Shown here: in pieces, positions 44,116 through 52,880 of the stretch | How positions within the stretch are numbered: position 1 is the first letter of the stretch | Layout: the number at the start of each line of letters is the position of its first letter | Source: Cryptosporangium aurantiacum | GTDB taxonomy: Bacteria > Actinomycetota > Actinomycetes > Mycobacteriales > Cryptosporangiaceae | DNA length: 64,000 nucleotides | Assembly: GCF_900143005.1 (NCBI RefSeq) | Contig: NZ_FRCS01000010.1 | Location: forward strand, 281,294-345,293 | Direction of reading: 5' to 3' | Notes under the pieces: generated by a model | Told to the model about the DNA's origin: nothing | What the model saw: the letters and a program-made list of their open reading frames with translations, nothing else | The model's database searches: none | Position numbers and translations under genes: made by a program

Positions 44116-45189
44116 GTGCACACCCGACGGATCGGCGCGGTCATCGCTCTCCTCGCAGCGGGAGTCCTTCTGCTCGCCCCCGGGCCGGACCGGGCCGGGC
44201 GCATCCCTGCGCAGCTACCTCGCGAACTCGCCGGGCCGGCGCTCACCACCGTGTCGGTGACCACCGACACCACCGGCCCGGCCGCACTAATCGCCGGCTA
44301 CCCTGATCTCCCCGTCGTCGGCGACATGAGCGGCGGACAGAACGTCGTCGTCGGCGCGGACAACTCCTACCGCACCGTGCCGAGCGACAGCCGGCTCGAT
44401 CCGCGTGGCCGGTATCTGCTGCTGGCCGGTGAGGACGGGGCGCTCACCAGGCTGAACCTCGCGGACCGGAGTACCCGCCGGTACGACATCGGAACCGACG
44501 GCTACACCGTGGCGATGGCGATCGCCCCCGACGGGAACACGGCCCTCGTCGGCCCGACTCCCGACCGTCACACGGCGCCGGTCCAGATCGACGCCCTGCA
44601 CCTGCTCGACCTTCGCACCGGCGAGTCCCGGAACCTCGGCGTTCGGGCGTCGGCAGCGGCGTTCTCACCCGACGGCACACGCATCGTCGTAACGACCGGC
44701 GACCGCAGCGACAACGTCGTGATCGACCCGGCCACCGACACCCGGACCCCGGGCCGTCCCCGCGGCCTGATCGCCGGGGACGACGCCTGGTCACCCGACG
44801 GACGACTGCTCGCCTACCAGACCTTCGGAGAGCCCACCGTCGAGCTCGCGCCGGTCGACGGCGCCTCCGAGCCCACTACGCTGACCGACGTCGGCACGTT
44901 CCTCGGCTGGCGCGACGCCACCACCATCCTGGTCTACGACTACGGCGGTCGTCTCCGCACGATCGGCACCGACGGCACCGCCGCGCAGGTCATGCGGATG
45001 CCAGAGCGCACCGGCATCACCGACGCTGCCGGGGCACTGATCCCCGACCTCGTCTTCGACGAGACCACCGATCCGGACCGCGGCCCCTGGTGGCTGCGGT
45101 TCCGCTGGCCCCTGCTGGCCGTGACGCTCCTGACGCTCCTCATGACCGCCCCCTCGATCGTGAGCCGACGACGCCGGACCGCCGTCTGA
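44116..45189 (+). CDS. Membrane-anchored beta-propeller-like protein
   Basis: 357 residues from the GTG at 44116, selected because AAGGAG lies eight bases upstream. An N-terminal signal/anchor (IGAVIALLAAGVLLLA) leads to an extracytoplasmic region of repeated WD40/TolB-like blades: RLDPRGRYLLLAGEDGALTR, AIAPDGNTALVG, AAFSPDGTRIVVTTGD, AWSPDGRLLAYQ. A C-terminal membrane segment (FRWPLLAVTLLTLLMTAPSI) with a basic end anchors the protein a second time. No enzyme motif is seen; a binding or scaffold role outside the cell is likely. It starts about 105 bases after the exporter on the same strand. Confidence 0.78.
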   Translation: MHTRRIGAVIALLAAGVLLLAPGPDRAGRIPAQLPRELAGPALTTVSVTTDTTGPAALIAGYPDLPVVGDMSGGQNVVVGADNSYRTVPSDSRLDPRGRYLLLAGEDGALTRLNLADRSTRRYDIGTDGYTVAMAIAPDGNTALVGPTPDRHTAPVQIDALHLLDLRTGESRNLGVRASAAAFSPDGTRIVVTTGDRSDNVVIDPATDTRTPGRPRGLIAGDDAWSPDGRLLAYQTFGEPTVELAPVDGASEPTTLTDVGTFLGWRDATTILVYDYGGRLRTIGTDGTAAQVMRMPERTGITDAAGALIPDLVFDETTDPDRGPWWLRFRWPLLAVTLLTLLMTAPSIVSRRRRTAV

Positions 45190-45395
45190 CTCACTCCACC
45201 AGAGTGCCCGGCGCGCGGAGAGCGGCACCGACTTCCGCGGCCGGTCCGACTCGTGATGCCGATGCCCCACCGTCGGCACCAAGTGATGCGATCCCGACCG
45301 TCCTAATCGTTGGCGCAACCCGACTGGAGGGCTCAGTCCCTACTGGATCACCGAGTCATTCTGTCGGTAGGTAGCGCGTCGGCCCCGGCGGTGGC

Positions 45396-46712
45396 TCAGG
45401 GATTTTTGGACTGGCCGGGCTGATCTGCTTGGCGGACGGCCGTGCTTCGGGGTTGGCTGAGTAGGCGGCGGCGGCGTCGATCGGGGGTCATTACCCTGTT
45501 CAGTTCTCGGTCCCAGATCCGGCCCATCGGCGCCAGGTGCAGCGGGGACAGGGGCTGCCAGTTCGGCAGGCCCGCCACCAATGCCTCGAATGCCTCGGTG
45601 TCCCGGTCGGCGCGCACGAGCGCACGTGCCCGGTCGACGGCCGCGGCGAACCCGGGCGACGAGGACCAATCGGCAACGAGCCCGCCTTCGCTGAGGCATC
45701 GGTCGGCGAGTTGTCGCACTCGCTGGGCGACTGGTGGGGACGCTCCTTGCAGGAGCAGGTCCAACGCCCAGGTCTGCGGGTCGTGCCGGTCCAGACAGGC
45801 AGTGACGAACAGCGGAAGCAGGTCCTCGATCGCGGTCGGCTCCCCGGCGAGGTACCCCCAGTCCAGGGCGTCCACGTCTAGGTACGCCCGATATGCGCCG
45901 CGCAGGGTACGTAACTGGACGTTGAGCACGTCCGCGCGCAGGTCGCCGAAGGAGCGAGCGGCAGGGATGACCCATTCCCGGCCGGTGTCTCCGGTCAGAC
46001 TCGATCGGTAGGCCTGCTCCACCTGTTCAGCGACCTCAGCGCGTGTTGGGCTCTCCGGCGCGGTGAAGCACACGAAGGATGCGTAGTGGCCTTCCATACC
46101 GGTGCGGAACGACGATGCCGCTCCGCCCGCTCCCGCTCCGGAGCTGGTGAACTCGCACGACACCCACTCCCCGCTGCTGTCGATTCGGCGCGGGTCCAGC
46201 AGGAAATGATCCGTGCCGGTACTCAGCAGCAGAGACCGCTTCCACAGCGGCGGCCCGTCGTCGGTGTCCGGATCCCAGTCCTCACCGGCCGTCTCGTTCC
46301 AGATCTGGACGAACGATGGCTCAAGGTCGACGACCCACCCCAGCTCCTCGGCCGGGCGTAGGGCGCCGAAGTCCATAGACAGCACCGGCCATCCATTGGT
46401 GACCGAAGCGAATTCACGCAGGGACCGCGGCAACACCCGCCCCAACCGCCGTTCGGCACCGTCCAGCACGGACCCGGCGGCCGGGGGATGGCCGATCCAA
46501 CCAGTGGCCGTCATCTCCCGGGTCAGCGGTATCCGAAGCTCCTCCGCGTGCGCCAGCGCCTCTCGACACCAACGCTCCAGCAAATGCCGCCGAGCTTGGT
46601 AGGACGCCTCTTTCTGACGCCCGCACCGTGGGTCAGGCTCGCGCCGCTGCGAGCTCCGCCGCAGGGCGATGGCGATAATCGGGCGGTGGACCGTTCGAGC
46701 AGCTTTGTTCAT
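45396..46712 (-). CDS. SMI1/KNR4 (SUKH)-family protein
   Basis: 438 residues if started at the ATG at 46712; the first 40 residues are Arg-rich and atypical, and a later TTG could be the real start. The SUKH domain lies at about residues 75-215: GSVLDGAERRLGRVLPRSLREF, VTNGWPVLSMDFGALRP, then strands ending with CFTAPESPT. A helical C-terminal part (about 250-430) has TPR-like pairs. SUKH proteins in bacteria are mostly immunity proteins or their orphans. No toxin lies next to it; the nearest is the RHS gene 11 kb away, whose partner SUKH protein is of a different make. Confidence 0.75.
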   Translation of the reverse strand: MNKAARTVHRPIIAIALRRSSQRREPDPRCGRQKEASYQARRHLLERWCREALAHAEELRIPLTREMTATGWIGHPPAAGSVLDGAERRLGRVLPRSLREFASVTNGWPVLSMDFGALRPAEELGWVVDLEPSFVQIWNETAGEDWDPDTDDGPPLWKRSLLLSTGTDHFLLDPRRIDSSGEWVSCEFTSSGAGAGGAASSFRTGMEGHYASFVCFTAPESPTRAEVAEQVEQAYRSSLTGDTGREWVIPAARSFGDLRADVLNVQLRTLRGAYRAYLDVDALDWGYLAGEPTAIEDLLPLFVTACLDRHDPQTWALDLLLQGASPPVAQRVRQLADRCLSEGGLVADWSSSPGFAAAVDRARALVRADRDTEAFEALVAGLPNWQPLSPLHLAPMGRIWDRELNRVMTPDRRRRRLLSQPRSTAVRQADQPGQSKNP

Positions 46713-46749
46713 GGGTAGCGGTTCGGCGGGGGCGGCGACGGGAGTGACG

Positions 46750-47343
46750 ATGGATCGGCGGTATCGGCTGTTGCTTTGGCTGGCCGGGGCGACGGCGCTC
46801 GCAGTCGTCGGCGGTGGTGTGGCCGGCCTGCTCGCATCCGGGGAGTCGCCGACCGGCCCCGACTGGCTCGTCCTTGTCCTAGTGCTGGTGGGAATACTCG
46901 TGGCTGTCGGGGTTTTCGCGTTGGCCGCGTTCCGGATTGCCCGCTGGCTGACCCGGCGGCGCGGGGTCGAATACCTCTCGCCGCTCTGGGGCGCCGACCC
47001 GTCCACCCGGAAAGCGGTCGCTCGTGCGCTTCGCCGCAACGAGCCTCCTCAGGACCCGCGGCTGCGCGAGCTGACCCTAGGGGAGGCTCGACGGACAATC
47101 GCGCTGGGATGGATGATTCTGCTCGCGCCAGCACTCGTCGCCGCCGGGCAGCTTCCGCTGCTGCTCAGCGCCGATTCGGCATGGAGCCGCGTGCTCGCGC
47201 TCATCGTCCTGGCCGCGGCGGCGGTGCTCGGCACGGTGGCTTACCGGCAATTGCGGGCAGCCAAGCGCTACGCGGCTGACTCGATGGCCCACGCTCATCG
47301 CGAGGTTCCCGCGGCTGGCCCCGGCCCGACCAATCAGCTGTAG
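46750..47343 (+). CDS. Membrane protein with four segments
   Basis: 197 residues from the ATG at 46750, preceded by GGGAG; it is divergent from the SUKH gene with 37 bases between starts. Two N-terminal membrane segments (LLLWLAGATALAVVGGGVAG and LVLVLVLVGILVAVGVFAL), a cytosolic loop (LSPLWGADPSTRKAVARALRRN), and two more (LGWMILLAPALVAAGQLPLL and VLALIVLAAAAVLGTVAYR). Family not recognised. Confidence 0.72.
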   Translation: MDRRYRLLLWLAGATALAVVGGGVAGLLASGESPTGPDWLVLVLVLVGILVAVGVFALAAFRIARWLTRRRGVEYLSPLWGADPSTRKAVARALRRNEPPQDPRLRELTLGEARRTIALGWMILLAPALVAAGQLPLLLSADSAWSRVLALIVLAAAAVLGTVAYRQLRAAKRYAADSMAHAHREVPAAGPGPTNQL

Positions 47344-47532
47344 TTGGTCGCAAGGCAGATCGACTTCGTCCGATGACGGCGCCGCATCGGGCGGTCTCGA
47401 CAACCCACGCGACACACTAACCAGCCGCCGAGTGCCGCGTTTACGAGAACGAAGGCTGCGAGACAGCGATCGAGCGCGCGTGTCGCCTGCCAGCGCCGGT
47501 GAACGGTTTAGGCGGCGTGCGAGGCCCAGCGG

Positions 47533-47840
47533 GTGAGGAGTCTGCGGACAGACGTCGCCGAGCGATCCGACGCGCTCGGCCTGCCGTCGTGGCCGGCCCC
47601 GGACCGGGACGAGCCGCTCCAGGAGGAGTACGAGCGGGTCACGATCCGGAGCGGTACACGATCGTGTTCACCCGATCCCGGTTATGGGCCGAGCCGTCCT
47701 CGACATGCTGCCGGACTGCGGTGCGACGCCTGTGACTACGGGTCGGAAGGGCTGCTCGAGAACGTCGACGACGTCCTGGTCATTCACGACCGGTGGCGCC
47801 GCGCGGAGCGCAATGCGGGCTGTGCACGCCATCGGCGTTC
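47533..47840 (+). pseudogene. DUF6226-type gene relic
   Basis: Pieces in different frames give DALGLPSWPAPDRDEPLQEEY (plus ERVT), PERYTIVFTRSRLWAE, LDMLPDCG and CDACDYGSEGLLENVDDVL. These match the order I know from DUF6226 proteins (GWPDPH..., EEYSR.TDP..Y.....R..AW, DCGCDACDSGS.DLLE..D). The middle is shortened and frames switch near 47650 and 47715, so the gene is not functional. The start is an in-frame GTG near 47533. Confidence 0.55.
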
Positions 47841-48000
47841 GGCTCGGGACTTGCGGGTGATGTCACCGCCTGTTTCGGTGCGGTTTGCGCAGGCCGTCTA
47901 CTATGCGCCGGAACTGTAGGTAGAGGGGTGCGGCCCCATGCGATTGATGATCGATTGCCCGGGTTGGCGCCGGGGCTGAGGCGATGACGGAGTTGAGCCA

Positions 48001-48798
48001 ATGGGCTGGTTCAGGCGGTTATCGGGCCGTAAACGGTCTTCTGACGACCAGGGCATCGTCGTTGGAATGGCTGCGGGCGCCGTTATCGAGCGACTTGGCG
48101 CGCCCACTCGGTCGACGACACTCCCGGAGGTGCTCGCTGAGGCCGACGCCGACGCGAATTCCGTCAGCTTCGTCGACCCAGACGTCCTCCGGGACGCTGC
48201 CCAGGAGGAGTACTGGCTCTATGTGGACGTCCCGCCGGGACACGACACTCAGATCGTCATCAGGAATGGCGTGGTCGCGAGCGTTCAGGCCGTGACCAGC
48301 CGGAAAGACCAGGATCCAGCACCTCGGGGCGCTGACCGAGCAGTCCCGGCCCAGACTGAGGTCCCGTCCGCAGAGCACAGCGCATTGACGGCGATTCTCG
48401 ACGAGATCGTGACCGCTGTGGGGGCGCTGCCGCCCGTCTCCAGCGACGATATTTCGGATCACTACAACCAGGTTGAGCTTGCGTGGGGTGTAGAGGGCAT
48501 CCTTACCGGAAACACGGCCAAGTTGCGCCGGATTCTGGCAGGCGTCCTGTCCCGTAATCTCCGCGAGGGATTCGAGGTCGTCGTGAAGACGCCTGACGAG
48601 CCCTTCCCGTGCGTGCGAATCGACGCAATCGGGCTGCCCACAGCCGCAACCGCGGGCAGGCCTAGTTGGCAGCCCTACATCGTCGTCAAACCGACCCCTG
48701 AGGTCGAGAGCCCGCCAGACTTCTATGCCCTTTACGGCCATCGTTCCCTGTATATCGGTATCGATTGGCGTGGCGAACCGATCGGATCCAGCGAATGA
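48001..48798 (+). CDS. Hypothetical protein with a small N-terminal SmpA/BamE-like repeat
   Basis: 265 residues; ATG with GGAG eight bases upstream. After a basic start (MGWFRRLSGRKRSS) comes a stretch with VVGMAAGAVIERLGAPTR and YWLYVDVPPGHDTQIVIRNG, VVASVQAV. The pattern G-M-x4-V-x-x-x-L-G-x-P followed by strands and a G-V-V-x-x-V end resembles the small SmpA/OmlA-type fold. A second domain (about 125-265) has DISDHYNQVELAWGVEGILT, RKLRRILAG-like KLRRILAGVLSRNLREGF, and no known motif. The resemblance is weak and function unknown. Confidence 0.6.
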   Translation: MGWFRRLSGRKRSSDDQGIVVGMAAGAVIERLGAPTRSTTLPEVLAEADADANSVSFVDPDVLRDAAQEEYWLYVDVPPGHDTQIVIRNGVVASVQAVTSRKDQDPAPRGADRAVPAQTEVPSAEHSALTAILDEIVTAVGALPPVSSDDISDHYNQVELAWGVEGILTGNTAKLRRILAGVLSRNLREGFEVVVKTPDEPFPCVRIDAIGLPTAATAGRPSWQPYIVVKPTPEVESPPDFYALYGHRSLYIGIDWRGEPIGSSE

Positions 48799-49055
48799 TC
48801 TTGACCCTTTGTTGATCCCGCCGTCCAGTATGACTCATGGCTCCTGTCGTTGATGACCTCAGAAGATGGTGTGGCCGGGACCGCAGGACGTTCGTGACCG
48901 CTGATGGGGATCTGGCGCTTGGTTGAAGGCCTTCGTAACGTGGCTGCCGGCGCGTCGTCCATGGCTGGCCTGCTATCGCGGGAGGATGTTCCCGCCGGAT
49001 GAAGCTCCGGTAGCGGCTGGCGCGGGCTCGTGCTAAGTGTCTCTATCGTGGCGGA

Positions 49056-49577
49056 GTGACCTCCGGGCTGCGCCTCCGCCACCGCCGACCGGACGACGTC
49101 GAGGCCGTCGCCGCATTCCTGGCCCGCTACCACGCCGAGGTGGTGGCGCGGAAGAGCGAGCTAATGCGGCCGCTGGAGCATCCGGCGGTGATCGCGGTGG
49201 ACGCCGGGCGGCTGATCGGCGTGGTGACGTACGTTGTCGACGGCGCGGTATGTGAACTGCTGACCGTGCACACCGACGATCGTCTGCGTGGGGTCGGGAC
49301 CGCGTTGATCGAGGGTGTGGTGCAGCGTGCGGCCGCGCTGGGCTGCACCCGCCTGGAGTTGGTGACGACGAACGACAACGTCGAAGCCCTGCGGTTTTAT
49401 CAGCGGCGGGAATTCCGGCTGGTGGGGATCCGCCCGGGCGCTGTCGACGAGGCGCGGCGCGCGCTCAAGCCGAGCATTCCCGCGACCGGCAACTTCGGAA
49501 TTCCGATCCGCGACGAAATCGACCTGGCCCGCACGGTGCGACCGACGAACGCAGGGCACCCGGGACCGGCGCAGTGA
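49056..49577 (+). CDS. GNAT-family N-acetyltransferase
   Basis: 173 residues from the GTG at 49056. The acetyl-CoA binding signature is clear: CELLTVHTDDRLRGVGTALI (motif A, R/Q-x-x-G-x-G/A) and the C-terminal LELVTTNDNVEALRFYQRREF. The N-terminus RLRHRRPDDVEAVAAFL is the usual first strand and helix. The enzyme moves the acetyl group of acetyl-CoA to an amine; the acceptor cannot be told. It stands alone. Confidence 0.92.
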   Translation: MTSGLRLRHRRPDDVEAVAAFLARYHAEVVARKSELMRPLEHPAVIAVDAGRLIGVVTYVVDGAVCELLTVHTDDRLRGVGTALIEGVVQRAAALGCTRLELVTTNDNVEALRFYQRREFRLVGIRPGAVDEARRALKPSIPATGNFGIPIRDEIDLARTVRPTNAGHPGPAQ

Positions 49578-50061
49578 GGGGATGCCAACGTGTCCAGACG
49601 GCGTCCGGGAAGCTGCGCCGAAGGGGGAGCCGGTGGGTACTGGTCGGGCCGCGCTCCTCATCGCCATGTTGGTCGGATCCTGGCCAAACTAGACCTGCGC
49701 GACCGGGTCAGCGCCATCGTCGTCGCGTACCGGACCGGACCGGACTGGCGAAAGCGGGCTAGATCTATCAGCGGATACGCGCCGTGGGAGCACCGAAGGC
49801 GATCGCGGGCCGTGTGAGCGGACGTCTCAGCCAGGGGACTGGGTGATCTCGCGCGCTTCCCGCAGCAGTGACCAGTCCGGATCTGTAGCGAGGGTGGATC
49901 GAGAGCAGCAAGGCGGCGCCGAGGCCCGCCTCGGCCATCCGGATAGCCGAGGCGGCGGTGACGATGACCGGCATCGAGTGGCGCACGCTGCCCCGACGAG
50001 CCAACTGAGGACACCGTCAGCGAGGAAGCTACTTCGCGGATGGCAGCGGATGCCCCCGGGG
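49578..50061. other. Intergenic region with a LuxR-tail scrap
   Basis: No complete gene. At about 49655-49740 the plus strand reads HRHVGRILAKLDLRDRVSAI, VVAYRTG, which is the end of a LuxR-type helix-turn-helix of NarL-like regulators (AKTHVSRILAKLGLRDRVQAVVLAY). It has no receiver domain or start and is a leftover of a deleted gene. Confidence 0.5.
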
Positions 50062-50460
50062 TCAGGGTGAGGTGGTGATGGCAACCATCTCGCGCAGCCA
50101 CGGCCAGGTCGCCGGGCCGACCTTGCCGTCCTCGACGAGGCCGGCGTCGAACGCTAGGTTCATATGCCTCTGGAACGCCTTCGCCGCGGACCGCGAGTTG
50201 GTGCCGAAGACGCCGTCGATCGTGCCGGGCGGGTATCCGTACGCCTTGAGCAGGCACTGCGCCTCGATGCCGGCGTTGGATACGCCGGTCGACGACGGCT
50301 GCACGGTGTTACCCGAGTAGTAGCCGGCGTAGGCGTAGATGCCCCGCTCCGAGTAGCGGCACGTGTAGGCCGCGGCCGCCGGGCTCGAGGGAAGCACGGC
50401 GAGGCCGCCTCCCAGTGCGAGGACGGCCGCCGCCACGGCGACGCGCTTGCGCATGGTCAT
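50062..50460 (-). CDS. Secreted peptidoglycan-binding protein
   Basis: 132 residues. A signal peptide (MTMRKRVAVAAAVLALGGGL, cleavage probably after PAAAA near residue 31) is followed by a short Tyr/Cys-containing stretch and a PG_binding_1 domain: GIEAQCLLKAYGYPPGTIDG, VFGTNSRSAAKAFQRHMNLA, DGKVGPATW. Two Cys (CRYSERGIY and AQCLLK) may form a disulphide. It should bind the cell wall from outside and has no enzyme domain. GGAGT lies before the start. It lies alone on the minus strand. Confidence 0.87.
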   Translation of the reverse strand: MTMRKRVAVAAAVLALGGGLAVLPSSPAAAAYTCRYSERGIYAYAGYYSGNTVQPSSTGVSNAGIEAQCLLKAYGYPPGTIDGVFGTNSRSAAKAFQRHMNLAFDAGLVEDGKVGPATWPWLREMVAITTSP

Positions 50461-50628
50461 TCCGACTCCTTGAACTGTGGCTCGCCCGAGAACTGTGGGT
50501 CAGTCGCGCGGCGGCCTGAGCCTGCTGGGTCGGTCTTGCGTAAATCTTGCGTCCGATCTGGAGAGAGGCGCATGGCGTCAAGCGCGTGCAGCCGCGGCGG
50601 CGATCCCGCGTCTGAGAACGACACGGTT

Positions 50629-50663
50629 CTCCGGGGCGGCCCGAAGATCTGGCCGCCCCGGAG
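50629..50663 (-). terminator. Strong hairpin after the PrsW-family gene
   Basis: Perfect 13-bp inverted repeat, CTCCGGGGCGGCC (50629-50641) and GGCCGCCCCGGAG (50651-50663), with a 9-base loop, seven bases beyond the stop codon of the protease gene. Confidence 0.65.
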
Positions 50664-50669
50664 ATTTGG

Positions 50670-51836
50670 TCAGGTGGTGCTGCGCAGGCGTACGAGCTCG
50701 GCGCGGGCGTGCTCGACGCGAGGAGTGTCGGTGCCGCGGGCGTCGGCGATCGCGTGGGCGAGGTCGCCGGTGGCCTCGATCAGGTGCCGGGCCTTCGCGC
50801 GGCTGTGCAGCTGTTCGCGGTAGTGCTTCCGGTCCTTGCGCCGACCGCTGACCGCGGTGAGCAACTCGGGGTCCACGACGCCTGCCTCGACCTCGGGGCC
50901 GAGCAGGTCCCGGGTCCAGGCCTGTTCGGTCCTGGCCGCGAGCCGCCGGACGTAGAACAGCCCGGCTACCGCCAGCGGCATCAGGATGACGTAGGGGATC
51001 ACGAACTCCAGGGCCGTGTTGCCGCCGCTGATCCCGGCGACGTCGTCCCACGCGAAGTGCATGCCCATCGCGAACAAGCACGCGAGCAGGCCCCGCACGA
51101 CGTTGCGCTCACCCGGGGTGCGCCCCAGGATCCACATCACGCCGGCGCAGAAGATCGCGCTGAACAACGCGTGCGAGGTGAGGCCGGTGAAGCTGCGGAC
51201 CGCGAAGACGAACAGCGTCGATCCCACCTGGCCGGCGCCGAACGAGGCGAGCGCGTTGTTGTAGGCGTAGAGCACGTCCTCGAAGACCTGGAAGCCCAGG
51301 CCGATGAACGCGCCGATGATGAACCCGTCGTAGGCGCTGCGGACCAGCCGCGGGGCGAGTCCGATCAGCACGATCAGACCGAGGGCTTTGCCCCATTCCT
51401 CGTTGAGCGGCGCGGCGAGCCCGGCGCCCCAGTCGTTGCCCGCCACGGGGCCAAGGACCTTCGACCAGATGGTCAGCAGCGACCCGTTGGCCCAGATCGC
51501 GATCCAGAACGTGGCCGCGATGCCGCCCCAGAGGAATCCGGTGGCCAGCAGTCCGGCCGGCTGGGCGGTGTAGCGGTTCTGCCGGCGCAGGAACAACAGC
51601 CACGGCACGAGATACAGGGCGAACAGCACGACGCCGCTGGTGAAAGCGACGGTGTAGGGGCCAATGGCGGTGGCGAAGTACTTGACCATCGACACCGCGC
51701 CCGCGCCCATCGCGAACAGGTATACCCAGAACACCGGGTTGTGCGGCTGGAAGAACTTGTACGGGGTCCCCCAGCCGGACTGCTCGATCGCGGCGAGCTG
51801 GGCATCCTTGGAAATCGGCGTGCTCACGCTGGTCAT
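50670..51836 (-). CDS. PrsW-family intramembrane metalloprotease
   Basis: 388 residues from the ATG at 51836. It is highly hydrophobic with about nine membrane segments. The family's motifs are visible: NEEWGKALGL (E-E-x-x-K), GFQVFEDVLYA (F-x-x-x-E), SHALFSAIF and FAMGMHFAWDD (H residues thought to hold zinc). A hydrophilic C-terminal tail of about 85 residues is basic and Arg/His-rich. PrsW enzymes cut anti-sigma factors or other single-pass proteins in the membrane. The start ATG overlaps the stop of the upstream single-pass protein by four bases, so that protein is a likely partner or substrate. Confidence 0.88.
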   Translation of the reverse strand: MTSVSTPISKDAQLAAIEQSGWGTPYKFFQPHNPVFWVYLFAMGAGAVSMVKYFATAIGPYTVAFTSGVVLFALYLVPWLLFLRRQNRYTAQPAGLLATGFLWGGIAATFWIAIWANGSLLTIWSKVLGPVAGNDWGAGLAAPLNEEWGKALGLIVLIGLAPRLVRSAYDGFIIGAFIGLGFQVFEDVLYAYNNALASFGAGQVGSTLFVFAVRSFTGLTSHALFSAIFCAGVMWILGRTPGERNVVRGLLACLFAMGMHFAWDDVAGISGGNTALEFVIPYVILMPLAVAGLFYVRRLAARTEQAWTRDLLGPEVEAGVVDPELLTAVSGRRKDRKHYREQLHSRAKARHLIEATGDLAHAIADARGTDTPRVEHARAELVRLRSTT

Positions 51837-52480
51837 TTCGTGGTCTCCGGGGTGATGCTGCGCAGGAACGCGTCGATCTGGTGCTGGTACCGCTCGAACT
51901 CGCCCGGAGCCGCGGTCACCTCGACGATCAACGCCGGAGCGGCTTCGACCGTCGCGGCGTCGCCGGTGGCCATCTTGAACGCGGCCAGCAGGTCCTCCCC
52001 GCCGGGTCCGCTCTCGCTCTGCACGACACCGACCAGCCCTGCGTCGGTCGTGAACGAGGCCCGCGCACCGGCAATGTCCGCGTCGTCGTCCCGCACGCTC
52101 AGGACCTGATCGAGGAACGCGTTCGCGGTCCCGGTGAATTTCGCTCCCTCCAGCTGAATGACCGCGCCACCGTTGGCCAGCACCGTGCGCACGCTGGTCG
52201 CGCTCACCCCCGACTTGCTCTCGCCGACCCGCGCACCGTCCTCCAACTGCCAGCCGACCGGCGGAACGGCCGTTGCCCCTCGACCGAGGTCGAGCACGTC
52301 GCCGGCCTTCGTCGCGTTGTCCCACGGAATCAACGCGTTGAGACCCTGGAACCCATAAATGAGCACCAGACCGACGACCAGCACGAACAACGCCGGCTTG
52401 AACTGCCGTCGATCCAGTCCTAAGAACCGGTGCTCGACCGGCACCCACCCTTGGGGTGACTCCTGCACACTCGCACTCAC
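51833..52480 (-). CDS. Single-pass membrane protein in operon with the PrsW-family protease
   Basis: 215 residues. A short cytosolic N-terminus (45 residues or less), one membrane segment (FVLVVGLVLIYGFQGLNALI, about 32-51), and an extracytoplasmic domain with alternating strands (GWQLEDGARVGESKSGVSAT, GAVIQLEGAKFTGTANAFLD, GLVGVVQSESGPGGEDLLAA). It resembles the one-pass, beta-rich proteins that often accompany PrsW or serve as site-2-type protease clients. The ATGA overlap with the protease gene indicates coupled translation. Family name unknown to me. Confidence 0.75.
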   Translation of the reverse strand: MSASVQESPQGWVPVEHRFLGLDRRQFKPALFVLVVGLVLIYGFQGLNALIPWDNATKAGDVLDLGRGATAVPPVGWQLEDGARVGESKSGVSATSVRTVLANGGAVIQLEGAKFTGTANAFLDQVLSVRDDDADIAGARASFTTDAGLVGVVQSESGPGGEDLLAAFKMATGDAATVEAAPALIVEVTAAPGEFERYQHQIDAFLRSITPETTK

Positions 52481-52880
52481 GCGAGGCCCCTCCTACGCCA
52501 CAGGGCGACCCGGCCTGCGGCCCGCCCGAATTGAAGACAAGTCGCAGCGGCACGCGCCCCGCTGGTTCGGCGCAGCTCAGACGCTAACCCCGATCGATTC
52601 AGCTCGCATGTTCAAGCGACCCCCGTCACACGGGGTGACCAGCACCCTCGCCCGCTCGTTTCAACGGAGGTGCGGGGCCGTCCGCGACAGGTTGACGGTC
52701 TTGGGCGATTTGTGGTTATCGGCTGTGTGATGCACGCCGCTAGATATGCGAACTGAATCGATCACAGTTAACGTCTGGCCGTGCTCAACCGGCGAGGCCA
52801 TCGCTGCCCCTCGTCTGCTGCCGTGACAGGCAGAGAACCACCACGCCGGTGTGACCCCGGCGTCCGCTGAAGGACGAATC
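52481..52880. other. Divergent intergenic region with long inverted repeat
   Basis: Lies between the PrsW operon (minus) and the lipoprotein fusion gene (plus). Contains an imperfect inverted repeat of about 35 bases per arm (52575-52609 and 52746-52780), listed separately, and a small hairpin CCCCGT-CAC-ACGGGG at 52621-52635 between the arms. Confidence 0.5.
52575..52780. repeat. Inverted repeat, 35-base arms about 80 percent identical
   Basis: The left arm contains GATCGATTCAGCTCGCAT (52592-52609); the right arm, read on the minus strand, contains GATCGATTCAGTTCGCAT (52746-52763). Outside these cores both continue with CAGACG(C/T)TAAC. About 28 of 35 positions agree; 136 bases separate the arms. 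It may be a small MITE-like element or a pair of inverted operator/promoter elements serving the two divergent genes. Confidence 0.55.

Noticed and set aside
48799..49055. End of an IS110-like element in the gap before the acetyltransferase
   Set aside because: The stretch with palindrome GAAGGCCTTC looked familiar, but no transposase or paired end is visible, so it cannot be supported.
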